Below, piece after piece: positions 11,501-23,500 of a stretch of 64,000 bases of DNA. The notes under the pieces were generated by a model. The model was not told where the DNA came from and ran no database searches. It was given only the letters and a program-made list of their open reading frames with translations. This DNA comes from Acanthaster planci (taxonomy: Eukaryota; Echinodermata; Asteroidea; Valvatida; Acanthasteridae). Position numbers and translations under genes: made by a program. The first letter of the stretch is position 1; every line of letters starts with the position of its first letter. The DNA lies in the NCBI RefSeq assembly GCF_001949145.1, contig NW_019091411.1:160352-224351 (forward strand), in the 5' to 3' direction.

Positions 11501-14500
11501 CAGTCATGGTCGCCTTGATGGCCCAGAAGGCCGAGGTGACCTTTGACACTTGCCACCTGACCCCAAGTGAGATTGCTGCCATGGTAACAGACATCGGGTT
11601 TAAGGCCACGGTGATGGAAGATGAAGAACGTAGGGCCAAGGAAGGCTTGCTTGAACTGCATGTAAGTCAGCCATCTTGTGTGTTTGTTTGTCCATTGGCC
11701 TGTCAATGCATCCGTTTGTTTGGTTTTCAAAATATTTGTGAAAAACAGAGCTGCAGTTAGCACAAATGGTACACGTACATGCATGTGTTTGCTGAGTGAA
11801 ATAGGCAGATCAACTTTGTCAAGGTTTTTAAGGCCTAATGTCACCAAACTGTTGACCCAAAGAGCCAGCCATAGCATCAGATATTCTCATCCAATTCATT
11901 GGTCCCATTACCCGAAAATGACTTTTTGAAGTCTGAACCCAACTTTCTTGAAAATGTCTTAGTTGTCAAATGCATACGAACCAGCTACAGATTGTAGTCA
12001 GTGTGTTTCATCTACAGATTTGGCTCTCAGACTTGAAAATTCAACAAAGATCAGCACCTTTGATCAGCGATCAAAGCTTGAACATGTTGCCTCAGTTTCA
12101 GTCATAACTGCTCCATTCACTGTGAAGAATGTTCAGCATATTGGCCGGCAAAGGCAACCAAATGGCACAACAAAGTTTGTGTAACTTTGTGGTGATATTT
12201 TTACACAGATCTCTGGCATGACGTGCGCATCCTGTGTGGCTCTGATAGAGTCCACTCTCACCAAGAAGCCAGGCATCAAGTCGGCATCTGTGGCTTTGGC
12301 AACCTCTAGAGGGTGCTTTGAGTTTGAACCCTCCATCACGGGGCCGAGGGATATCATCAAGGCTATTGAAGTAAGACTGTTTCTCTTCAATCAGCTTCAA
12401 TAAAAAACTTCTTGTTATTTTCATCATATCTCAAATTAGGATTATTTTGTTTCTTAACCCTTAACTTGTGGGAGAATACAAGCAAAGTTTATGCGAGTTT
12501 TGAATATTTTTTAATTTCTCTCACTAATTTTGTGTCCAATCATTTTACTGTGAGGTTGTGTTTGATATCTGGCACAAATGTGTTGTCTTCTCATGTTTAG
12601 GATGCAGGATTTGGAGCCAGTCTAATCACTGATAGCAATAAGGATAAGACTGCTGCCTTAGACCACTCAGACACCATAAGAAGGTTGGAACAGAATCGTA
12701 CATCACATTATAAATGCACTTTAACCCTAACCCCCCTCAATCCTCCAAAATCCTTTTGGCTGATTTGGAGGATTTCGGATGATTTAGGGTGAATGGCAAA
12801 AGTGCATGGCTAATTGCAAAGGATGTCATGCATTAGACTTTGTGTTGTATTTGCTTAGTCATGCATAAATTCAGCCCGATATTCTTTTGAATCAACTGCA
12901 CTGCTCAAGAATGCCATTTGCCTCAACATAATAACAGGAATTGCCAGAGGATTTGAAGGATTGAGGCAGTAGGTACACCTCCAGGTAACATTTTCAAGAA
13001 ATTATCGAGGATTTCGGAGGATTGAGAGAGAATCCAATTGTTTTTCACTGCCAAATTAGAGGATTTGGGAGGATTGAGGACGGTCCCTAGCAAAAAAGGC
13101 CTAGGAGGTTAGGGTTAATACTCTGTTTTGGATGTTTTACATCCACCCTGCTCATGGTCTGGTCTAATCTGGCTTCTCTTGTTAGTCGGACATGCAGTCT
13201 GCCAAATGTTCATGTTCTTAATGGGAAGCTCTCTTCAGAGCTTTGGGAGGGTCTTTCTTGCGGGGTGGATGTGTGAAGTTTTTGTGGTAGTTTGATGTTC
13301 TTTACTTCCAGGACAGCTGAATAAGAGAGACCTGTTGATCGTCTGCACTCACCCTGCCCCACAGAATTCCCTTCTGCATTGTAGACTTTCTTGACTAGTT
13401 TTCTCGTCAGTGCTTTGGTACTTTTTGGTCACCAGGTGGCGCCGTTCGTTTCTCTTCTCTCTCGTCTTTGGCGTGCCGGTCATTGTCATGATGCTGTATG
13501 ACGTCATAGCACACCCCATGCACCCGTGTATCTTCCCTGGACTCTCCGTGCACAACCTTCTGCTCTTCTGTTTCTGCACACCAATACAGGTCAGTTGCAA
13601 CATCCTGCTTCCCGTAACAGTCTTAAGTTCATGTTTTGGTCAATCGAATTCCAAAACCTACTGTTTCATTGTTCTGTGTCAGCTGTCATTCACTGTTGTG
13701 CTGTAGCATATTGACCATTAGGAATGGTTTCAAATCTACACATCCCAAAAAATTTGAGTACTAGCCATAACGAAGAGATCAATTGTGACCCGCTCTGCAA
13801 AAAGGTGTAATAAGTCGAGCAGTGCAAAAATGCAGAAATGGCCCATTCCATGTGCCGAGGGTGAAAATATTTGGAAATCATTTTGAGGCCAATTGCTTGA
13901 CCAGAAAGCCTCGGTTGCTAAAGAAAACCAAGAGAGTGTCTAATTTCAGTTTAATGTTTCTTTTCATTACGTTTAAAGGGCATTGTCTCAAAAGCATGTG
14001 TGATAAAATGAAATTATATGAATATAAAAAATATGCAAATGGCAAATAAGTCAAAAATGCAAAATGCCACTGGGATGAATTGTATATCAAATGAAAGCTT
14101 TGGATGGGAGCAATGCGATTATATATATATAACTCAAACTAAAAAAATGTGACATAATACACTGTTTTGAAGAGCTGGTCACAATTTTTAAAGTACGTTT
14201 TGTCCTTTTTTATTGATTTCTAAAGAGCAGTACCTAAAATATTTTGTTGTTGGGTTTCCCATTCGACCATTGATATTTGAGTAATTGAGTTATATAATGT
14301 GAATTCGTTTTTGCATGTACATGTATGGTGTAACTTGTCTTCAGATTTAGTCAAAATTATTAGGTGCATTTAACCAAGTGTCACGTTTTTTGCATAGAAA
14401 CAAATCTCAGGCATGAGGCCTTGTATAAAGAGTTATGGTGGCTTGACTTTACAGGACTGAAACCTTGAAATACAGCAAGCAGCATAATTACAGGAAGGTT

Positions 14501-17500
14501 TAATGAAGTTAAACATTTTACACGTCCTGTTTGTTCCCAGGTTTTAGGGGGGCGTTACTTCTACATCCAAGCCTACAAGGCTCTGAAGCACGGTGCCGCC
14601 AATATGGATGTTCTGATTGTCTTGGCAACCACCCTATCCTATGTCTACTCTGTCATCATCCTTGTCATTGCCATCCTGTCGGGGGCCACCACCAGCCCCA
14701 GGACGTTCTTCGATGCCCCGCCCATGCTGTACATATTTGTGACGCTGGGACGATGGATGGAACATGTTGCTAAGGTTAGCGTGAGAAAATACTGCTTACA
14801 TTATACAGTGTTGAAATTCACAGTTCACCAAGAGAATGGCATATTATGTATTAAAAATTGCTGCTTTTGGTAGAATGCCAACTTTCAGATCTTTGCATGT
14901 ATGTGCATGAAACATGTGGAAATAAATGTAGGAGGCTTACATATTCCAACTATTAAATTATTTTTAAGTTGTCATTGATGCATGCCCTACTGATGATATC
15001 CCTTTTGTTGGCGGACTCAACTGAAAGGCTGAACAATTCCACATGGCAGCAGTTGTGGCTGATCATGTGCCTTGAAGTGTAATGTTAGTTCTTCTAACAC
15101 AGCCATGTGAAGTGGAGTAAATGAAAAGAGATGATAGATGCATGAATTTATCAGTAAGAGGAAAGTTAAGCTGCACCTTCTTCGCAAATGTCAACACAAA
15201 TGTGAAAGACATTGATATGTTGACTTGCACGTAGACTTTTCACCGTTCTCTCTGTTTTTTTCTCCCAATTTGTTGCTGAACCTCACTTGGGTATGCTGAG
15301 TATTTGTGAATTTATTTCAAGAGTTTTTGGTAATATGGTTGAGTAGTAAGTGCAGTGATGTTGTCAAACGTTTCAAAGCAACTTATTTTGAAATTTTTGC
15401 ATAATTTTAATTGCCATTTCCCAAACCAATATTCATTGCAATTAACAAAATCAAAAAAACAAAACAAATGTAAACTACATGACCTGTAATTAATCCTTCC
15501 AGATCCTTCAAAACCTGCAAGGAGGCTTTGAGAATTTTAGTAGAGCCCAGCCATTGTTATTTTATTTGGGACTTGATGCCCCTCAAAAGTTTAAAGACCT
15601 TTATTTCAGCACAATAATGAATCTTATACGATGCAGCTGGAAACTGGTCAGATGCACCGTGCCATTTGTTGGAGAATTGACACACATAAATTACATTTGC
15701 ATATTGCCTGGAAGAGATTACAATCCAGGCTAACTGATGTTAGTAGTTAAAGAAGGCTACCACTGTGGATATAAAAGGAAGTTATCCTTGTTCATTCCAA
15801 CACAGGGCAAGACCTCAGAGGCCTTGACCAAGTTGATGTCCCTCCAAGCCACGGAGGCCCGCCTGGTCACCTTTAATGAGCTGGGTCAGCCGGATGCAGA
15901 GAAACTGATCGACGTTGACCTGTTGCAGCGGAACGATCGGGTGAAGATTCTACCAGGGGAGAAGATACCAGTTGATGGAGTCATCGTGGAGGGCTCTTCG
16001 ATGGTAGATGAATCACTTATCACTGGAGAGTCCATGCCTGTTACAAAGAAGCTAGGTAATCATGCTTTTAATGGAATTTATACATTGCAAGTAAATGATG
16101 TCCGAATTTACCAGAGGATCAAGGCACTGCATTTCTTGTGGTGTTGTTACCCCTGATCGGCAGGCATATTTTCATTCCTGGATCTGGAGCCACATCAGGC
16201 AGCATTATCTGCTGTAGAATGTAATCAAGTGTGCATTGGATGACATACTTTGCCCTCAAAATTTCTGAGCTCAAATTTTACATCCTGTTTGATACATCTG
16301 ATATGTAATGTGCAAGTCCATGGATGACATTTTGGACACAATTTCATATTTTTTACACATCTTATATTGCATCACTTATTTCTTGTACTGTTTTTTTTTA
16401 CAATGCTAGGGAGCACTGTGATTGGAGGTACCATCAACCAGAATGGAGTGCTACTCGTAAAGGCCACCCATGTTGGTGCTGATACAGCACTCTCTCATAT
16501 TGTCAAGCTAGTGGAAGAGGCACAAACATCAAAGGTAGAAATAAACGCTTCATTTCTGCTGCATGGAATTTGAAAATCCTCACTTTTTTGAGATTGTTTA
16601 GAGGACAACTTTAGTGAAGTTATTCTTCTGGTACTTTAAGATATGGTATTGAATTAAAATGAAACCTATGCTGGTTTTATATGAAATGCACTTTTTTACA
16701 TCACCTTTACATGTACATCATGTGTATGATAACTTGAGACTTTTTCCAATAGCCGTGGTGAAGGCAAACATTTGCAAGTGGTATGGATTGTGCAGGAGTT
16801 TGGTTGCACATGTTGTTTTTTCCATTTGGCTGAGACAGACTTTGAGTTATGAAAAACAGCCAGATATTCCACCAGTGAAAATGTAATTTGCCTCAAACTG
16901 CTTCCTGCAGTAAGCTACAGAGTACCATTAACAACTATGTGTTACTCATGGGCAGTCTGAAGTGATCAACCTTATCCTATGACCATCTTGTTGGCATCCA
17001 GGCTCCCATCCAGAAGCTAGCTGACCGCATCGCTGGCTACTTTGTGCCCAGTATTGTCTTCATCACGCTGGTCACCTTGACTGCCCACGTCATTAAGGGA
17101 TACACGGATCCAGATATGGTGCATCCGACATTCCTTCTAAATGTAAGTCATGCTGTTGAGTCACCTCTCCGGCCGCAGTTGACCTCCTAGGGATCCAAAG
17201 ATTGTTCAGTGCACTTAGATTGTGGTTGTTCCATATACATCCCAGTTGTGAAAATAGAATATTCCATTTCACACCAGTCAGGTGTCTCTTGGAACTACAT
17301 TTTGCTGTCTGCTGTATGGCTTGCACTGTTTCTCTGCTGCCTAACAGTGAGCCGTGTAGTGTTGTATGGAATTTCTAGTCGTGTTTCATTCCCATGAAGT
17401 CTGCTGCAAGGTGTAACTTTTAATGTGTGTGTCCTCCACGACAGACGAACCACAACATGAGCAGCAGCCACATGATCTGGCAGTATTCTTTCCAGTGTGC

Positions 17501-20500
17501 CATCTCTGTCCTGTCCATCGCCTGCCCCTGTGCTCTGGGTCTTGCCACCCCTACTGCCGTCATGGTGGGGACTGGGGTGGGGGCCATCAATGGCATCCTC
17601 ATCAAGGGAGGGGGACCCTTGGAGATTGCGCACAAGGTAGGAACGGTGTTATCTACTCGCATGCACAGACAAAAGTACATGTGTCACAGGTGACTGTAAG
17701 GTGGCTGGCAACCAAATGCATGTATGCACTAATATACAAAGAGAAACAGGCTACCAGGCAGTTCACCTGCACATTCGTGCAGAATGATGTAACATTGATA
17801 GAATCAAGTGGTTAGTAGTTCCATTCCAGATTCCGGCCATGTGTTGTGTCAGCATTCCAACAGCACTATCAGCACAGCTGTATACCAACTTGCACGCTTT
17901 AAGTTCTTGAATGGCCTTGCCCTTTCAAAGTTTTTAACTGACTCATTGCACACGTCTTTTGCCCATTCGAACATGTTGACATTTGACATTCGTTCACACA
18001 AGGGAGTAAAATTCACCTGATGATTGCCAACGTTTTGTTTCTTGGTTCAGATCAAGACGGTTGTGTTTGATAAGACTGGGACCATCACCCAAGGTGCCCC
18101 TAGAGTCGTACGAGTCCTCCTTTTTCTCTCAGACTCCATCATCTCCCAGCAGAAGCTGGTTGCCCTGGCCGGCTCAGCAGAGGCCAACAGCGAGCACCCC
18201 ATCGGTGCTGCCATCACCAAGTTTGCCAAAGAGGTCAGGCATGCCTTCTCAGTCTGGACCATTCGGGCGACAAATAGAAATTTGTATGCTGTAAATGAAC
18301 CATAAATTTGGTAGTTGGTACCCAACATATCGCGTCAAATGTTCTGGCTTTATTTTTTTTACACACTGAGTCAGCCATGTCTGTTGGGGAAATGCATCAC
18401 TAAAGGAATATTGCTGCCTTGGTTGGAAACTGGAATTTGTGGTTTGTTCATATAATTTTTTTTGTAATTTTCTGTAGAATAATCTTGCAGAACTATATAA
18501 AATATACTACTGTCACCATCCTACGGTCTTGTGATTATTTCAGGGGGAGATGATATGAAGGGGGCACGTTGTAGTCCTAGTGTGTTTCTATTCTATAGGA
18601 AATAATCAGTTGATACTGTTGGTCATTGCCAATTCTACCCAGTCAAGCCTCGTGTGCAATTTTTTTGATTTTTGTATTCTGGTGCAGATACCTTCAAGAT
18701 TATTTTTTCCCTTCTGGACAGATCTTTGGTCGGGGCACGTTGGCCAAGTGCACAGACTTCAGCGCCGTCTCTGGGTGCGGTCTGATGTGCAACGTCAGCA
18801 CCACGGAGACGGAGCAGCTGCTCAGCCAGTGCACAGATCGCAGCCTTGGTGACGTCACATCACAGGCAGATAAAGGCCAAGTGACGGTGGAGATTGACAG
18901 GCAGATAGTGGACGTGTTTGACTGCGTCCCCCCAATCATGCCAGCCAGTGGAAAGGGTATAATTCAGTTTTGTCTTCGTCGACACTTCACCTGTATTTGA
19001 GAATGATTCCCAAGACTTCAAAATTAAGAGAGTAGGAAAAATATTTGAATTAATTCAGGGCTTCTGCGGCCTGGGAAAAACTTTGCAAATTGAATTTCAT
19101 TTTAACTTCCAGGTCAGGAAGTCATGGAAATTTGTGAAAATGACACAAGTTCTGGAATTGTCCTGGAATTTTGTGAGAACTATTTATAAATGTTATACAA
19201 ATGTGCTTTGCGTAGTGGTAGGGGAGCATTGGAAATTTGATTTTTACACGCAACTTGATGGGAGAAATTTCACTGATACAGGCATTTTTTGCTTCTTTTG
19301 CTTTTCATTTTAACAGGCACATTTCATGAAACAGGTTTACAGATCAGCATTTTGATGAACTGAGTCTTGAAGCTCCATAATTTGGTCATGGCAAAAATCA
19401 TGGAATCTTGTCTCAAGAAGTGCAGGAACCCATTTTAAGTTGACCCCACATTAGAGGTCAAGGATTGCTAGCCATTCTTGGCCACACTCCTGTATCTTAC
19501 TGGTTACAGCCATGACCACACTAGTATGTTACGTAACTGTTGCTCACTTCAACAATTGTAGGTGCTCTTTATATGTGTAGGGTAGTATTTAAAAATGAAC
19601 CTTTTTTTGTGTGTAGATCAAGTGTCTGTCAACCTAAAGCAGCCTGACAACGGTCTGTACAAGGTCTTGATTGGCAACCGGGAGTGGATGAAAAGGAACT
19701 TCTGTGAAGTTACCATGGAGGTTGACCTGGAAATGAGCGACCACGAGGAGAGGGGGCAGACCGCGGTACTCGTCGCCATCAATGGTAAGCAATAGCTCAG
19801 GTTTTTGAACAGTTCAATGAACAAATAGAGAAGCATTGATTAACCCGAGGTCTTGGAAAGATTTGAATGTTGCTCTTTGCTTTGTATAATTTTGAAGCAG
19901 ACCTCACCTTGTAAAAAAAAAAGACATGGCTGTTTTTAAAGGAACGGTTTCTTTTCTTGTGAAATACCTGGGATTTTGTTGAACAGTGGAAGTTATTCCC
20001 ACTTGTGTTATACTGTATAACACTATGTCTATTCTCCAGTGATGTCCTAAAAAACTTATGGTGCTTTTGCATTGTATTGGGAGTAACAGGCAGGGCAGTT
20101 TGGAGCAGTACAGGGGCTAAATGGGTGAAGCTGTGATGCTGAAAGCTTTATGCCAGAGTTGAGTGAAGACTGGCTATGAACTACCATTGAGCAGACAGTT
20201 TTTATGAAGTGTAAGGGCAAACCTGTCACTAAAAGTTACCATCTCCCTGACTCCAAACACATCTTTGGAGATACCACAAATATATTCCACTAGTATGGTT
20301 TAATGTGTACTAACTACAGTCACGTCAGTCCTGTTGGTGTTTTTATTTCATGAGGGTCATTTGGGCTGAATTAAAGGCGTTCTTGTTAATGTTTCACTTG
20401 ACTAGATGTGATCGTGGGTATGATCGTTGTGGCTGATGCAGTGAAGCCTGAGGCTGCCTTAGCCGTTTACATCCTCAAGAAGATGAAACTGAACACGGTA

Positions 20501-23500
20501 CTGCTGACAGGGGACAATCAAAAGACGGCCCAAGCTATCGCTGGACAAGTAAGTTGGAATTCTCTGCTTTGTTGGATTGGTGTGCATTGTACCAAGTGAC
20601 AGTGTTGTGGCACCATGTCTCCAGTTGCAATAGTTTGTTTTTATGTGACAACTATAATGTCATTGTATTCTGTTTTTTATGTCTAGGAGAACATACCTCT
20701 CTGCTTAAAACTCTTCTAAGAAGAAAAAGCTGGGTACCAGTTATGCAGCCTCTATTTTTTGGCTTTCACAAAAAATGTTTAGTGTAATTCGAGAACCAAA
20801 ATTAGAAGCCATTACTGCGGTGGTACAATGGGCGCAGACAGGTAGCACGCGTGCGTAACATTGACCAATAGGGTGTCGCGATTTCCCAAAAGCGTGTGCG
20901 CCTCAAGATCAGGAATGTGGATGTGAGCGCCACGCCACTGCAGTATCGCATCTCCTCAGATTAGTCTCTATATATATGTACACGGGTGATTTTGGACTGG
21001 TACACGCTTGAGGTGGAGACAAGTAATTAAGGCAAAGTATCTTGCTTGTGAATACATATATTCACAAAACANNNNNNNNNNNNNNNNNNNNNNNNNNNNN
21101 NNNNNNNNNNNNNNNNNNNNNNNNNNNNNNNNNNNNNNNNNNNNNNNNNNNNNNNNNNNNNNNNNNNNNNNNNNNNNNNNNNNNNNNNNNNNNNNNNNNN
21201 NNNNNNNNNNNNNNNNNNNNNNNNNNNNNNNNNNNNNNNNNNNNNNNNNNNNNNNNNNNNNNNNNNNNNNNNNNNNNNNNNNNNNNNNNNNNNNNNNNNN
21301 NNNNNNNNNNNNNNNNNNNNNNNNNNNNNNNNNNNNNNNNNNNNNNNNNNNNNNNNNNNNNNNNNNNNNNNNTGCTAAGTGGACAAGTTCTCCTCTTTGA
21401 CAACTGACACTCCACATTATTTCCTCTCACCAAGCTGCCAACCGCAGACAGTGCAGCACTGAGCATTGAACAGTACATGTACGTCCAGTCATGCATTTGC
21501 AAAGCTATTATTACTCTTGATGTCCACAGGTGGGCATCGGCCAGGTGTTTGCCGAAGTGCTACCCCAGCACAAGGTGGATAAGGTCCGTGAGCTGCAGCA
21601 GCAACAGCGCCACAAGCAGATTGTTGCCATGGTGGGAGACGGGATCAATGACTCGCCGGCGCTAGCCCAGGCGGACATCGGCATGGCCATCGGCACAGGG
21701 ACAGATGTGGCCATCGAGGCCGCCAATATAGTGCTGATCAAGGTACAACATTATCGGGTTCTTTGTAATCCGTGTGTGGGTCTGCGGAAACCAAAAATAT
21801 GAGGAAGCTGTCTCCAAATGTCATGTTCCTTGAATACCGAGTTGCGTATGCGCATTGATACGTTTGGAAATGTGACCCATCATTTCATAACTCGGCTGAA
21901 TTAGCTATTTTGATGTTTGACAATTCCTTTCCCATTGTTAATCACTGTACTTCAAAGTAATGCCAAGTTAATGCTCTCTGCAGATAGCTTAGTAAGTTAT
22001 AAATGATGAAAAATGGTAACTTTCTGTGTTTTTGGCATATTGGTATTATTTTCTAAATAGTTTATTCTTCTTCAGCCAGGTCTTGGCATGGTGGGGCACA
22101 AGTCTGGGGCATGTTCAATAGTACATTATGTCTGCCGGTGTTAGCATGCCCAGTATATCTTTATTGCTAGTGGTATGCAGCCATATGCAAAGTGTAACAT
22201 GCCCCTGAAGAGCCTTTGACGGCCCTTGTAGGATGGAAAATAAAAAGTGCATTGCATCTTTAAATTGAGTATTGATGTCTGTCTGCAAGAAAAATGATAA
22301 ACCTAAATGGTTGATCTCACCGCTAGAGCAATGTAACATTTATATCTTGCCCTGACGTTAAATTTGTGTGAAGATTTGCGTCCTATTTTTCTCCACATTA
22401 TTTTTATAGACATTAGGTAGGAGCCAGTGATAAACAAGGAATACTAATGTCACTGCCAAGAGTACAGGTATTTTGACCTCACTCTTCATACTGTTCTCTT
22501 TTTTTTTCTCTTCAGGATAATTTACTAGATGTACCCACTGCCATCCACCTGTCACACAAGACTGTCCAAAGGATAAGACTCAATCTTGTCTTTGCCTTCT
22601 TCTACAACATCATTGCAATACCCATTGCAGCAGGTGGGTGGTATTCCACTCAGTTTGAAAGGGGGCCTGCATCAAAATCATGAATATATCATGTGAAACA
22701 TGGTTTCAAATCTGTAACCTTGGCAAGTTACAATTTTGACAAATTACATTTACCAGTTGGGTAAACAAGTAGTTGATGAGAATGTGACTTGATGCATTTG
22801 TTGAGTGGGAAATTTATCAAATTGGCAAATTTAATATTAACGTGCTGAGAAAAACAAAGAAGAACCTGTTTAATGCTACACTAAAAAGACTCAACTCCCA
22901 GGCACATAGACTGCAAGATGTGAAGGGATGTGAAGAAATTAAATGGTCTTGGCAGGTCTTTCTATTGACGAAATCTCCCTTTGTTTACATGCGCAAAAAT
23001 TGCAGGAGACAGGCATAAACCATGGAGTTGAAGTTTAGTAGGGAAGCGTACAAATAACTTGTGGTGTGATTGGTCCGTATGTCTTTTTGGGGCTTTGCTG
23101 TGGTGCTCTTTGGTAGTAATTGAATTTGCATTTTTGCATCAGGTGCTTTCATGAGCTGGGGTATTGCTTTACCACCTTGGGTGGCAGCTGCAGCCATGGC
23201 GACATCTAGCGTATCTGTCGTCAGCTCCTCACTTCTGCTGAAGCTGTAAGTTATGGAATAAGTTATCTTTGCCGGGTTGCAAACTTGTTGGTGCATGTGT
23301 AAGGTCATTAAGGCATCCTCACCAAGTCTTGAACTTGTTCATGTTCCGCTGGACCACTGAACCTGTTACCGTACGGACATGGGCAGTGAATTGAATTTTA
23401 TAAAAAGGGGGGAAAAAAGTGAAATTCTGCATTCTACGTTGGGTAAGGGCAAACCCGTTATATATAATTCTGCATAAGTTACAGCTGTGTAGTTTAGAGC

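Noticed and set aside
21072-21372. Possible ATP7 exon lost in the N run
   Set aside because: Exons 16 and 17 join in phase 0 with family-typical sequence on both sides, and no residues are missing.
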